Shown: positions 8,780 through 17,591, counted from the first letter of the stretch. The stretch is DNA of 64,000 nt from Pseudoxanthomonas mexicana (GCF_010093385.1 NZ_PDWV01000010.1:19806-83805), one strand, 5' to 3'. The notes: a model not told the origin generated them from the sequence alone. Numbers and translations are program-made.

Positions 8780-9235
8780 TCATCCGAAGACCAGCGTGCC
8801 CTTCATCATGTTCCAGTGACCCGGAAACGAGCAGAAGAACGTGTACGCCCCACCCTTGCGCAACCGCGAGGTGGGGAACACCACCTCGGTGGACTGGCCG
8901 CCGCCGATCACCGGCGTATGCGCGATCACCCGCGCATCGTTGCGCGGCAGGTAGTCGTCGGAGAGCTTCATGCGGCCACCCGCCAGGCCCACGTCGCGGT
9001 GGTGGCGCGTCTCGGTCAGCACCCAGTTGTGCCCCATCGCCTGGGCCGGCATGCGGCCCACGTGCTTCAGCGTGACCCGCAGCTGGGCGCAGTCGCCGGG
9101 CACGCGGAGGGTCTTCAGGTTGAAGGTCATCATGTCCGTGGCTTCCACCGTGATCGCGCAGTTGCGGGCGAAGGCGGCGCTGGAGGCGCACCCCAGCGCG
9201 CAGAGGACGATCAGCGGTAACAGGCGTTGCAGCAT
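8780..9235 (-). CDS. azu: Azurin (type I blue copper protein)
   Basis: This 151-residue protein has a Sec signal peptide (cleavage near AFA-RN, residue 24). The mature domain keeps every azurin copper ligand: H69 in MGHNW, C135 and H140 in FFCSFPGH, and M144. The structural cysteine pair C26/C49 is also present. The loop GGRMKLSDDYLPRNDARVIAHTPVIGGG matches the family but is more basic than the Pseudomonas protein. Azurin is a periplasmic one-electron carrier that serves denitrification, cytochrome peroxidase or stress responses. It sits between the phhA and DUF389 genes on the same strand, with only 45 bp to phhA. Confidence 0.95.
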   Translation of the reverse strand: MLQRLLPLIVLCALGCASSAAFARNCAITVEATDMMTFNLKTLRVPGDCAQLRVTLKHVGRMPAQAMGHNWVLTETRHHRDVGLAGGRMKLSDDYLPRNDARVIAHTPVIGGGQSTEVVFPTSRLRKGGAYTFFCSFPGHWNMMKGTLVFG

Positions 9236-9280
9236 GGGGCATCCGGACCGGAGGGGATGCCCGCGATTGTACGGTGCGGG

Positions 9281-10165
9281 TCAGACGTCGCCGCCGTCCG
9301 CCCAGCCCTCGCCCGTGCCGCGGTGGAACACGCGGTCGCCGTCGCGCACATCGCCGGCCGGGATCGCGTCCTGCGCCTCCAGCCGCGCGTAGATTGGGGT
9401 GAAGTCCGGCGCGGTGGCGTCCATCAGCTGCTCGAAGCTGTCGATGACGAAGTAGGTCTTCTGGAACGTATCGATGCGGTAGCGCGTGCGCATGATCCGC
9501 TCCAGGTCGAAGCCGATGCGGTTGGGCGCGTCCGATTCCAGCGAATACAGCGACTCGCCCTTCGACGACACGATGCCCGCGCCGTAGATGCGCAGGCCGT
9601 CCTTCGTGTCGATCAGGCCGAACTCCACCGTGTACCAGTAAAGCCGTGTCAGGTGCTGCAGCGCATCCGGGCCGATCCCATGCGCCTTCACGCCGCCCTT
9701 GCCGTACGCCTCCATGTAGTCGGCGAACACGGGGTTCATGAGTAGCGGCACATGGCCGAACAGGTCGTGGAACAGGTCGGGTTCGGCGATGTAGTCGATC
9801 TGGTCCGGGCGGCGGATCCACCAGGTCACCGGGAAGCGGCGGTTGGCCAGATGGTCGAAGAACTCCAGCTCCGGCAGCAGGCCTTCCACGCCAACCAGCT
9901 GCCAGCCGGTAGTGGCACGCAGGACGTCGTTCAATTCATCGAAGCGCGGGATGCGGTCCGGCGTCATGCCCATGGCGTCCTGGGCCTGCAGGAACTCGTC
10001 GCACGCGCGTCCTACCAGCAGCGCCCGCTGGCGCTCGTACAGCGCGCCCCAGGTGGCATGGTCGTCGGCGGGATAGTCCGCCGGCTGGTCCACGACGGCG
10101 GTCGTGTAGACCGGCACGTAGCCCTTGTCGGTCTGCTGGTGCTCGACGCGGCGCGGCTCGTTCAT
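9281..10165 (-). CDS. phhA: Phenylalanine 4-monooxygenase
   Basis: This 294-residue enzyme has the monomeric bacterial length. The non-haem iron triad is visible as H133 and H138 in LFHDLFGHVPLL and E181 in WYTVEFGL. The pterin/substrate loop GAGIVSSKGESLYSL follows. The enzyme converts L-phenylalanine to tyrosine with tetrahydrobiopterin and O2, in the cytoplasm. It is transcribed divergently from an Lrp/AsnC regulator across a 130-bp region with a candidate operator. No phhB (pterin dehydratase) lies beside it, unlike in Pseudomonas. Confidence 0.96.
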   Translation of the reverse strand: MNEPRRVEHQQTDKGYVPVYTTAVVDQPADYPADDHATWGALYERQRALLVGRACDEFLQAQDAMGMTPDRIPRFDELNDVLRATTGWQLVGVEGLLPELEFFDHLANRRFPVTWWIRRPDQIDYIAEPDLFHDLFGHVPLLMNPVFADYMEAYGKGGVKAHGIGPDALQHLTRLYWYTVEFGLIDTKDGLRIYGAGIVSSKGESLYSLESDAPNRIGFDLERIMRTRYRIDTFQKTYFVIDSFEQLMDATAPDFTPIYARLEAQDAIPAGDVRDGDRVFHRGTGEGWADGGDV

Positions 10166-10215
10166 GGCGATTCCCTTCGATAGGCGGGTGATGGGACGAT
10201 GCTAGCGGCAGAGCC

Positions 10216-10240
10216 GCGCAACAGGCTTGCAAAGTTGCGC
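10216..10240. promoter_or_regulatory. Candidate Lrp-type operator between phhA and its divergent regulator
   Basis: There is a perfect 7-bp inverted repeat GCGCAAC / GTTGCGC with an 11-bp centre, midway in the divergent intergenic region. Lrp/AsnC regulators often bind such dyads to control a divergent catabolic gene and themselves. The binding protein is inferred from position only. Confidence 0.5.
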
Positions 10241-10295
10241 TAGATCCGACCCGCGGCGCAATCATCCAGCGTGAACAGGCTATTCTTTGCATCAA

Positions 10296-10775
10296 ATGAC
10301 CGAATCACCCGTTCTCGACCGTACCGACCTGCGCCTGCTGGCCCTGCTGCAGCGCAACGGCCGGGCGACCAATGCCGACATCGCCGCCCAAGTGAACCTG
10401 TCGCCCTCGGCCTGCCTGCGCCGCATCCAGCGGCTGGAGGCCACCGGGGTGATCGCCGGCTACGCGGCCCGCGTCGACCCCAAGGCAGTGGGGCTGGGCC
10501 TGCAGGCGTTCGTACGCGTACAGCTGGAACGGCATGACCCGGCCAGCGTCCAGCAGTTCGGCGACCGCGTGCAGGCCTGGGACGAGGTGGTCGCCTGCTA
10601 TGCGCTGACCGGCGACATGGATTACCTGCTGCACGTGGTGGTGCAGGACCTGGAGCACTTCTCCCGCTTCCTGCTCGACAACCTGCTCAACGCCAGTGGC
10701 GTGGCCGACGTGAACTCCAGCTTCGTCCTGCGCGCGGTGAAGACCGACGGCGGGCTGCCGCTGCCCGGCGCCTGA
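10296..10775 (+). CDS. Lrp/AsnC-family transcriptional regulator
   Basis: This 159-residue protein has an N-terminal winged helix-turn-helix (LDRTDLRLLALLQRNGR, then DIAAQVNLSPSACLRRIQRLE). A C-terminal RAM/AsnC ligand-binding domain follows, with the GDMDYLLHVVVQDLE motif. A short linker strand (GVIAGYAARVDP) joins the two. Its divergence from phhA suggests it senses phenylalanine or tyrosine and controls phenylalanine hydroxylation. The ATG is preferred on homology grounds; an in-frame TTG nine bases upstream (10287) has a better-spaced AGG and could be the true start. Confidence 0.92.
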   Translation: MTESPVLDRTDLRLLALLQRNGRATNADIAAQVNLSPSACLRRIQRLEATGVIAGYAARVDPKAVGLGLQAFVRVQLERHDPASVQQFGDRVQAWDEVVACYALTGDMDYLLHVVVQDLEHFSRFLLDNLLNASGVADVNSSFVLRAVKTDGGLPLPGA

Positions 10776-10836
10776 CGAGGACATCGCCTGTCCGCGACGC
10801 GTGCTACAACGCGCGCAGTTTCCATGAGGACATGCC

Positions 10837-11139
10837 ATGTACGGACTGATCGGCAAGATGCGCGCCACGCCCGGCCAGCGCGACGCGTTGCTCGCGATCC
10901 TGCTGGAAGGCACCGAGGCCATGCCCGGCTGCCTGAGTTACGTCATCGCGCAGGATCCCGCCGAGGCGGACGCGATCTGGATTACCGAAGTCTGGACCGA
11001 TGCGGCCAGCCACACCGCCTCGCTCTCGCTGCCGGCGGTGCAGCAGGCGATCGCGAAGGCGCGGCCGCTGATCGCGGGATTCGACCACCACATCGAAACG
11101 GTGCCGGTGTGTGGGCAGGGGTTGCTGTCTCCGCGGTGA
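10837..11139 (+). CDS. Antibiotic biosynthesis monooxygenase (ABM) domain protein
   Basis: This 100-residue dimeric alpha-beta barrel type protein begins MYGLIGKMRATPGQRDALLAIL, with the usual GCLSYVIAQDP and WITEVWTDAASHTASL segments of the ABM family. YgiN-like members oxidise quinols; others are haem-degrading or of unknown function. Nothing in the sequence tells which applies. The gene follows the Lrp regulator by about 60 bp, possibly in the same transcript, and is followed by a family A repeat. Confidence 0.85.
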   Translation: MYGLIGKMRATPGQRDALLAILLEGTEAMPGCLSYVIAQDPAEADAIWITEVWTDAASHTASLSLPAVQQAIAKARPLIAGFDHHIETVPVCGQGLLSPR

Positions 11140-11155
11140 GCCATGGAGCACCGAT

Positions 11156-11220
11156 GTGGGAGCGACGTCAGTCGCGATGATGTGCCGCTGATCTGTCATC
11201 GCGACTGACGTCGCTCCCAC
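11156..11220. repeat. REP-like inverted pair, family A copy 2 (shortest)
   Basis: Two perfect 25-bp arms (core GTGGGAGCGACGTCAGTCGC and its reverse complement) are separated by only 15 bp, so the whole element can fold as one long hairpin. Both arms are of the GTCAGT subtype. It lies between two tandem plus-strand genes. Confidence 0.9.
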
Positions 11221-11258
11221 GATCCACTCGAACCGACGCGTTCGATCTAGACTGCCGC

Positions 11259-11873
11259 ATGGACCTGTTCTCCCACTCCTGGCAACGCGCCTGGGCCGGC
11301 ATCGGCGCGGCAGGCGAGGGCGGTGCGCTGTTCGCGCGGCTGATGGCGGCCTACGCCGAACCGCAGCGCCACTACCACACGCAGCAACACCTCGGCGAAT
11401 GTCTGTCGGCATTCGACGGCGCGTGTGCGTTGGCCGAGCACCCCGCCGAAGTCGAAATCGCGCTGTGGTTCCATGACGCGGTCTACGACATCAAGGGCCA
11501 CCACAACGAGCAACGCAGCGCGGACTGGGCACGCGATGCGCTTCGCGATGCGGGCGTCGACACCGGATCGGCGCAGCGCGTGCATGACCTGGTGATGGCG
11601 ACAAGGCATACCGCGGTGCCGTCGGGACAGGACGAACGGCTGCTGGTCGACATCGACCTGTCCATCCTGGGTGCAGAGCGGGCTCGCTTCGGCGAGTACG
11701 AGCAGCAGATCCGCAGGGAATATGCGTACGTGCCCGGCTTCCTGTTCCGCCGCAAGCGCCGCGAGATCCTCAAGGGTTTCCTCGACCGGCCCGCGATCTA
11801 CAGCACGCCGCATTTCCACGACAGGCTGGAGGCGAGGGCGCGCGACAACCTGCGCCGCGTTACCGAAGCGTAG
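11259..11873 (+). CDS. Predicted metal-dependent HD-superfamily phosphohydrolase
   Basis: In this 204-residue protein, the HD-type metal site is seen as RHYHTQQHLGECL, then IALWFHDAVYD and the later VMATRH and DIDLSILG segments, in the order expected for the COG4339 family. Databases often misname this family after an NMDA-receptor subunit. It is probably a cytoplasmic phosphohydrolase of unknown substrate. The next gene is convergent; a short hairpin (GCCGGG-CTTA-CCCGGC) lies just after the stop but lacks a T-run. Confidence 0.87.
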   Translation: MDLFSHSWQRAWAGIGAAGEGGALFARLMAAYAEPQRHYHTQQHLGECLSAFDGACALAEHPAEVEIALWFHDAVYDIKGHHNEQRSADWARDALRDAGVDTGSAQRVHDLVMATRHTAVPSGQDERLLVDIDLSILGAERARFGEYEQQIRREYAYVPGFLFRRKRREILKGFLDRPAIYSTPHFHDRLEARARDNLRRVTEA

Positions 11874-11951
11874 CGCCGGGCTTACCCGGCTCCACCACGA
11901 TGTCAGGCATCGCGAAGTACTGGGGACAGGCGCAGCGGAGCGAGCGCCGCG

Positions 11952-12983
11952 CTACTGTTTCACGGGCTGACCGGCGGCGTCGCATTTCACGTCACGGCCG
12001 AACAGGCGGCCCAGTCGCGAGGGCTCTTCCAGGCAGCGCGGGTCGGGCTTCGGCGGCGCGTGGCGCGCCGCGTGTGCGGCGTTGCGGGTGCGCTGCAGTT
12101 CGGCGAGCTTGGCCTTGATCTGCGGCATCGCCGCCAGCGCGGCACGTTCGCCTTCCAGGATGGCGGTGTTCTTCTGTTCGAAATCGGCCGGGCCGATGTC
12201 GTTGACCTTGGGCCGGATGACGATGTCGGCGCGCGCCAGTTCCTGTTCGCCCAGGCGCTGGCCCATGATGCTGATGGACTGGTTGACGATGCCCAGCATG
12301 CTGCCGGGCTTGGTGCCCGGCGCCTTGGTGGAGATGTCCACGGCGATGACGAAGTCCGCGCCCAGCTGGCGCGCCGCGTCCACAGGCACCGGACTGACCA
12401 CGCCGCCGTCGACGTAGCTGGCCTTGCCGATCACCACCGGTTCGAACACGCCCGGGATACTGCTGGACGCGCGCACCGCCTGGCCCGTGTTGCCGCGCAC
12501 GAACACCGTCCGCTCGCCGTTCTCCAGCTGCGTGGATACGGCCGCGAAGGGCTTCTTCAACTGCTGGATGGTGCGCTTGCCGACCAGATCGTTGACGTAA
12601 TCCTGCAGCTTCTGGCCCTGCACCAGTCCGCCGGAGAACAGGCGCACGTCGCGGATCTTCGCTTCGTCCAGCGCGAACGCCTGGGTCTGCATCCGGAAGG
12701 GGTCCATGCCGCTGGCGTACAGCGCGCCGACCACGCTGCCGGCGCTGGTGCCGGACACGACCTGCGGCTCGATGCCGTTTGCCTCGAGCATCTTGATCAC
12801 GCCGATGTGGGCGAACCCCTTCGCCGCGCCGCCGCCCAGCGCGATGCCCACCTTCACTTTCGGCGCGGCGGGCGTCGGCTTCACCGCCGCCGGCGGTGGC
12901 GTGGGCTTGACGTTGTCGCCGCCGCACGCGGCAAGCAGGGTGACGCAGGCGGCGAGCAGCAGGGGACGCGGGATCAGGTGCAT
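11952..12983 (-). CDS. Patatin-like phospholipase family lipoprotein
   Basis: This 343-residue protein has a lipoprotein signal peptide (lipobox LLAAC at about residue 19). A low-complexity P/K/A linker leads to the patatin domain, with the oxyanion loop GGGAAKGFAHIG, the nucleophile elbow GTSAGS, and the catalytic Asp in VDGGVVSPVPV. The Ser-Asp dyad is intact. RssA-like members are membrane-linked esterases or phospholipases. Here the protein should be anchored to the inner or outer membrane facing the periplasm. The C-terminal tail (about 40 residues) is basic and cysteine-containing and has no known role. Confidence 0.9.
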   Translation of the reverse strand: MHLIPRPLLLAACVTLLAACGGDNVKPTPPPAAVKPTPAAPKVKVGIALGGGAAKGFAHIGVIKMLEANGIEPQVVSGTSAGSVVGALYASGMDPFRMQTQAFALDEAKIRDVRLFSGGLVQGQKLQDYVNDLVGKRTIQQLKKPFAAVSTQLENGERTVFVRGNTGQAVRASSSIPGVFEPVVIGKASYVDGGVVSPVPVDAARQLGADFVIAVDISTKAPGTKPGSMLGIVNQSISIMGQRLGEQELARADIVIRPKVNDIGPADFEQKNTAILEGERAALAAMPQIKAKLAELQRTRNAAHAARHAPPKPDPRCLEEPSRLGRLFGRDVKCDAAGQPVKQ

Positions 12984-13062
12984 GGGGCGGGGCAGGATGG
13001 GGGGCGATCAGCGGCGGAGCATAGCGTGCGCCGCCGCAATGGACGCCAACCGCCTCGCGTCC

Positions 13063-14082
13063 TCAGAAGCTGTTGTCGCCGTCCAGGATGCGGCCCAGGC
13101 CGCCCAGCACCGAACCCTCGCCGCGGGCCTGGCCGCCGCCCTGCGGCGCGGCCTGCAGCATGCGGCCGGCCAGGCGCGAGAACGGCAGCGACTGCAGCCA
13201 CACCTTGCCGGGGCCGGTCAGCGTGGCCAGGAACACGCCTTCGCCGCCGAAGAACATGCTCTTGATGCCGCTGACCGGGCGCACCTCCATGTTGACGCTG
13301 GCGTGGTAGGCCACCACGCAGCCGGTATCCACATCGATGCGCTCGCCGGCCTTGAGTTCGCGCTCGACCACGCAGCCGCCGGCATGCACGAACACCCAGC
13401 CGTCGCCTTCCAGCTTCTGCATGATGAAACCCTCGCCGCCGAACAGGCCGGTCAGGATCTTGCGCTGCAGGTGGATGCCCACGGTCACGCCCCGTGCGCC
13501 GGCCAGGAAGCTGTCCTTCTGGCAGATCAGGCGTCCGCCGTGTTCGTCCAGCTTCATCGCCAGCACGGTACCGGGGTAAGGCGCGGCGAAGGCGACCTTG
13601 GCCTTGCCCTGGCCGGTATGCGTGTACATGGTGGTGAACAGGCTTTCGCCGGTCAGCACGCGCTTGCCGGCCGAGAACAGCTTGTCCATCAGGCCGCCGC
13701 CCTGGCCGCTGTGCGAGCCGTCGCCGAACACCGTATCCATCTGCACGGCGCTGTCCTTGAACATCAGCGCGCCGGCTTCGGCGATGGCGCTCTCGCCGGG
13801 GTCCAGTTCCACTTCGACGAACTGCATTTCGTGGCCGACGATGCGGAAATCGATCTCGTCCGCGCCGCGGCGGCCACCGGCGCCCGGCAGCGGCGGCAGG
13901 TGCGGTGGGGGTGTGGCGGCGCCGGCCAGTTCGGGCAACTCGCGCACGGGCTTCCATTCGCGCATGCCCTCGCGCCAGGCCAGCGCGCCCGGGGTCCGCT
14001 GGGCGAAGGCCTGCGCGGCGGCCTCATCCAGGGGGCCATGGCGCTGGTTGTCGGCAGGGGTATGGAAGAACCATTGGCTCAT
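13063..14082 (-). CDS. TIGR00266/AIM24-family protein with N-terminal GYF_2 domain
   Basis: The first 50 residues of this 339-residue protein (WFFHTPADNQRHGPLDE, then GALAWREGMREWKPV) fit the GYF_2 domain seen in many bacterial membrane-associated proteins. From about residue 80 a beta-rich AIM24 domain follows, with repeated GG(E/D)GF and FxGGEGVFLATLTGPG motifs. The name derives from a yeast mitochondrial protein; the bacterial function is unknown. The gene starts 240 bp from the divergent TonB-dependent receptor gene, so the two may share a regulatory region. Confidence 0.88.
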   Translation of the reverse strand: MSQWFFHTPADNQRHGPLDEAAAQAFAQRTPGALAWREGMREWKPVRELPELAGAATPPPHLPPLPGAGGRRGADEIDFRIVGHEMQFVEVELDPGESAIAEAGALMFKDSAVQMDTVFGDGSHSGQGGGLMDKLFSAGKRVLTGESLFTTMYTHTGQGKAKVAFAAPYPGTVLAMKLDEHGGRLICQKDSFLAGARGVTVGIHLQRKILTGLFGGEGFIMQKLEGDGWVFVHAGGCVVERELKAGERIDVDTGCVVAYHASVNMEVRPVSGIKSMFFGGEGVFLATLTGPGKVWLQSLPFSRLAGRMLQAAPQGGGQARGEGSVLGGLGRILDGDNSF

Positions 14083-14248
14083 GGCGGCGATCCGGCGGCG
14101 GGGAAGGGCGCCGAGTCTAGCCCGCGGACCGGGCGCGCCGTCACCTGCCAGCCGTCACACCGGCAGGCTGAACGTACGGGCGCCGGCGCGGGCGTACGGC
14201 AACGGCGATTACCTTCGCCGGAATGGGACTTCCGGCCATTGCCCCCCT

Positions 14249-14266
14249 TGTTGCTGTAATGCAACA
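14249..14266. promoter_or_regulatory. Inverted repeat in front of the TonB-dependent receptor gene
   Basis: The dyad TGTTGC-TGTAAT-GCAACA has perfect 6-bp arms and lies 57 bp upstream of the receptor ATG. Its size and position suit a LacI/GntR-type repressor site, which commonly controls receptors of this family in xanthomonads. No regulator gene is adjacent, so the binding protein is unknown. Confidence 0.4.
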
Positions 14267-14322
14267 TTCGCGTGCTAGCGCCCCGGCGCGCCCCGCCACC
14301 ACCCACCCGGAAGCCCACCGCC

Positions 14323-16596
14323 ATGTCCCGACTCTGCCCGGCCGTCGTCCGGCCGCATCGCCTTGCCTTTGCCATCGCCGCCCTGCTGCCGTTCGGCACC
14401 GCCTTCGCCCAGGATGCCGCCACGACGACGGCGGAAAAGGAAGCCGCCACCCTCGACACCGTGGAAGTCACGGCGCAGCGCAAGGTGGAGAACATCCAGG
14501 ATGTGCCGGTCTCGATTTCCAGCGTCAGCGCCGAGAAGCTGGACGTACTGGGTTCGGGCGGCAACGACGTGCGCTTCCTCTCCGGCCGCGTGCCGAGCCT
14601 GAACATCGAATCCTCCTATGGCCGCGCCTTCCCGCGTTTCTACATCCGCGGCCTGGGCAATACCGACTTCGACCTCAACGCGTCGCAGCCGGTCTCGCTG
14701 ATCTACGACGAAGTCGTGCAGGAAAGCCCGCTGCTGAAGGGCTTCCCGGTGTTCGACCTGGAACGCATCGAAGTGCTGCGCGGCCCGCAGGGCACCCTGT
14801 TCGGCCGCAACACGCCGGCGGGCGTGGTGAAGTTCGAATCGGCCAAGCCGACCCGTGAACTGAGCGGCTACGCCCAGCTCGCTTACGGCACCGACAACAT
14901 GTGGAACTTCGAGGGCGCGGTCGGCGGCCCGCTGAGCGAGCGCTGGTCGGCCCGCGTGTCCGCGCTGTACCAGCGCAAGGACGACTGGGTGACCAACACC
15001 TACGCCGCCGGCACCAGCGACGGCTTCGAGGGCTACGACGAGTCCGCCGCCCGCGTGCAGTTCCTTTACGAAGGCGAGGCGTTCGAGGGACTGTTCAACC
15101 TGCACAAGCGCCACCTCAACGGCACCGCGCGCCTGTTCCGCGCCAACATCATCGATCCGGGCAGCAACAACTTCGTGCCGGGCTTCGACAAGGACGAGGT
15201 GTCGGTCGACGGCCAGAACTTCTCCTGGCTGGACACCTGGGGCGGCAGCGCGCGCCTGCGCTGGGATTTCGGCGATCTCAGCCTGTACTCGATCACCGGC
15301 TACGAGACCGCCGAGTCGCTCAACCGCGGCGACATCGACGGTGGCTACGGTGCCGTGTTCCTGCCGGATTCCGGCCCGGGCGTGATCCCGTTCGCGTCCG
15401 AGTCGGCCGACGGCCTGCCCGACCACAAGCAGATCACCCAGGAGTTCCGCCTGGAGTCCGACTACGCCGGCAAGTTCAACTGGCAGGCGGGCGTGTTCTA
15501 TTTCAAGGAAGACATCACCATCGACAGCTTCAACTACGACTCGCTGGCGCCGGGCAACCCGCGCGCCGGCCATGCCGTGCAGGAGCAGGAGAACACCGCA
15601 TGGGCCGCGTTCGCGTCGGGCGAGTACGACGTGACCGAACAGCTCAAGCTGCGCGGCGGCGTGCGCTATACGCAGGACAAGAAGGACTTCAGCGCCAGCG
15701 TGCTGGAAGCCGCGCCGTTCGGTGCCCCGGTCGGTGGCCCGTACCGCGTCAGCACCGACGTCAACGACGTCAGCTGGGACCTGAGCGCCGTGTACGCGCT
15801 CAATGACGACGTGAACTTCTACGGCCGCGTGGCCAAGGGTTTCCGCGCGCCGTCGGTGCAGGGTCGCCTGCTGTTCGCCGCACCGACCGCACCCAACGGC
15901 GGCGTGTCCACGGCCGACTCGGAAGAAGTCATCTCCTACGAGATCGGCGTGAAGGCCGACCTGTGGGACAAGCGTGCGCGCCTGGGTTTCAACGTGTTCC
16001 GCTACAACGTGGACAACCAGCAGATCATCGCCGTCGGCGGCGGCTCCAACATCGCGACCCTGCTCAACGCCGACAAGAGCGTGGGCCAGGGTTTCGAGCT
16101 GGACCTGGAGGCCTACCTGACCGACAGCCTGCTGGTCACCCTGGGCAGCAGCTACAACGACACCGAGATCAAGGACGCCAACCTGACCGTGCCGGGATGC
16201 GGCGGCGGCTGCACCGTGACCGATCCGCTCACGCCGACGGGCTACTCGATCGACGGCAATCCGCTGCCGCAGGCGCCGAAGTGGGTGCACAACCTGACCG
16301 CGCGCTACGGCATCGGCATGGGCGAAGGCGCCGAGCTGTACATCTACACCGACTGGGCCTACCGCAGCGAAGTGAACTTCTTCCTGTACGAGTCGCTGGA
16401 GTTCCGCGGCAAGTCGTCGCTGGAAGGCGGCCTGCGCATCGGCTACGCGTGGAACTACGGCGACTACGAAGTGGCGCTGTTCGGCCGCAACATCACCGAC
16501 CAGACGCGCATCGTCGGCGGCATCGACTTCAACAACCTGACCGGCTTCATCAACGAGCCGCGCACGGTGGGCGTGGAATTCAGCGCGAAGTTCTGA
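14323..16596 (+). CDS. TonB-dependent receptor
   Basis: This 757-residue outer-membrane receptor has a signal peptide cleaved after AFA (QDAATTT). A TonB-box-like segment (LDTVEVTAQRK) and the plug domain follow (VPVSISSVSAEKLDVLG, then IEVLRGPQGTLFGRNTPAGVVKF), and then a beta-barrel. It ends with the outer-membrane signature FSAKF (terminal Phe). The in-frame GTG at 14272 is less likely because the signal peptide begins at the ATG. The substrate is not evident: no sugar- or siderophore-utilisation genes lie nearby. Vitamin, iron-chelate or oligosaccharide uptake are all possible. An intrinsic terminator follows the gene. Confidence 0.93.
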   Translation: MSRLCPAVVRPHRLAFAIAALLPFGTAFAQDAATTTAEKEAATLDTVEVTAQRKVENIQDVPVSISSVSAEKLDVLGSGGNDVRFLSGRVPSLNIESSYGRAFPRFYIRGLGNTDFDLNASQPVSLIYDEVVQESPLLKGFPVFDLERIEVLRGPQGTLFGRNTPAGVVKFESAKPTRELSGYAQLAYGTDNMWNFEGAVGGPLSERWSARVSALYQRKDDWVTNTYAAGTSDGFEGYDESAARVQFLYEGEAFEGLFNLHKRHLNGTARLFRANIIDPGSNNFVPGFDKDEVSVDGQNFSWLDTWGGSARLRWDFGDLSLYSITGYETAESLNRGDIDGGYGAVFLPDSGPGVIPFASESADGLPDHKQITQEFRLESDYAGKFNWQAGVFYFKEDITIDSFNYDSLAPGNPRAGHAVQEQENTAWAAFASGEYDVTEQLKLRGGVRYTQDKKDFSASVLEAAPFGAPVGGPYRVSTDVNDVSWDLSAVYALNDDVNFYGRVAKGFRAPSVQGRLLFAAPTAPNGGVSTADSEEVISYEIGVKADLWDKRARLGFNVFRYNVDNQQIIAVGGGSNIATLLNADKSVGQGFELDLEAYLTDSLLVTLGSSYNDTEIKDANLTVPGCGGGCTVTDPLTPTGYSIDGNPLPQAPKWVHNLTARYGIGMGEGAELYIYTDWAYRSEVNFFLYESLEFRGKSSLEGGLRIGYAWNYGDYEVALFGRNITDQTRIVGGIDFNNLTGFINEPRTVGVEFSAKF

Positions 16597-16612
16597 TGCA
16601 CAGGGCGTCCTT

Positions 16613-16746
16613 CGTGGGAGCGACGTGAGTCGCGAAAGGACGCCGAATCCTTGTCCGGAAGAAGGAAAGGCAGACCGGAACGGTCTGCCTTTTTCTTTTC
16701 TGCCGTCGACAACGCAGCTTGGGATCGCGACTCACATCGCTCCCAT
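16613..16746. repeat. REP-like inverted pair, family A copy 3, enclosing a terminator
   Basis: The left arm (16614-16636) and right arm (16724-16744) are of the GTGGGAGCGA(C/T)GTGAGTCGCG type and face each other across about 90 bp between two convergent genes. The spacer holds the intrinsic terminator of the receptor gene, so spacer DNA here appears to be native 3'-end sequence, not repeat-specific filler. Confidence 0.85.
16668..16700 (+). terminator. Intrinsic terminator of the TonB-dependent receptor gene
   Basis: A perfect 10-bp stem AGGCAGACCG / CGGTCTGCCT with a GAA loop is followed directly by TTTTCTTTT on the plus strand. The minus-strand reading has a poorer T-tract, so it mainly serves the receptor gene. 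Confidence 0.9.
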
Positions 16747-16754
16747 AGGCAGCG

Positions 16755-17540
16755 TCAGGACGTCGGCGGCTCCCGGGGCGGGAAACGCAGCACCACCCCA
16801 CGCGGCTCCTCTTCCGGATGCTCCGGGCGCACCCACAGCAGCGGCACCTCGCGGGGAGCCGGCAGTTCGAGCTCGTCGTCGCCACGCGCGGCGGCTTCCT
16901 CTTCCTCGATCTCCCAGCTGTATTTCTTCTTCGGCAGTTCGGGGTCCAGGCGCCGGAACAGGAACGCGGCGACCAGGCCCGCCACTGCGCCGCCCATGTG
17001 CGCCTGCCACGACACGCCGGCCTCGCGCGGCAGCACGGTCAGCACCATGCCGCCGTAGAACAGGAACGCGATCATGCCGGCGGCGATCGCGGCGCGGTCG
17101 CGACGCAGCAGGCCCAGCATGAAGACCATGAACATCAGCCCGTGGGTCAGGCCGCTGGCACCCAGCGTATGCGTGCCGGGATCGGCCAGCAGCCACGGCC
17201 CCAGCCCGGCCCCCAGCCACACCAGTGGGATCGCCCACAGCGTGGCCCGCGGATAGACCGCACCGGCCAGCGTGCCGAGGATCAGCAGTGCCGACGCGTT
17301 GGCGGCGATGTGCTCCAGCGAGCCGTGCAGCAGCGGTGCGGTGAGGATGCCGAGCAGGCCGTCCGCCGACAGCGGCGCGATGGTGAAGGGCCGCACGTCG
17401 AAGCTGCCCTGCGCCGAATACACCATCGCCAGCAGCAGCACGAAGGCCAGGCTCAGATTGAGGGCGCGGAACAGGCGGCGGCGGTCGTGGAGTCGTTGGG
17501 TTTCCGGATCGAAGGCCGGATCGTCGGGATGCAGGTCCAT
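16755..17540 (-). CDS. Rhomboid-family intramembrane serine protease
   Basis: This 261-residue protein has six membrane helices. The catalytic pair is present: the serine in LGASGLTHGLMF and the histidine in SWQAHMGGAVAG. The upstream HGSLEHIAAN loop of the family is also there. A charged C-terminal tail of about 60 residues (acidic EIEEEE, then proline-rich) lies in the cytoplasm. Rhomboids cleave within membrane helices of their substrates; the target here is unknown. The chosen ATG gives a short charged N-terminus before helix 1. It shares strand and probably transcript with terC upstream (90-bp gap containing a hairpin). Confidence 0.92.
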   Translation of the reverse strand: MDLHPDDPAFDPETQRLHDRRRLFRALNLSLAFVLLLAMVYSAQGSFDVRPFTIAPLSADGLLGILTAPLLHGSLEHIAANASALLILGTLAGAVYPRATLWAIPLVWLGAGLGPWLLADPGTHTLGASGLTHGLMFMVFMLGLLRRDRAAIAAGMIAFLFYGGMVLTVLPREAGVSWQAHMGGAVAGLVAAFLFRRLDPELPKKKYSWEIEEEEAAARGDDELELPAPREVPLLWVRPEHPEEEPRGVVLRFPPREPPTS

Positions 17541-17591
17541 GGTCCAGTTCTGGCGACGGGGCAGACGAATGCAAGGCCCGCCCACCCTGGA

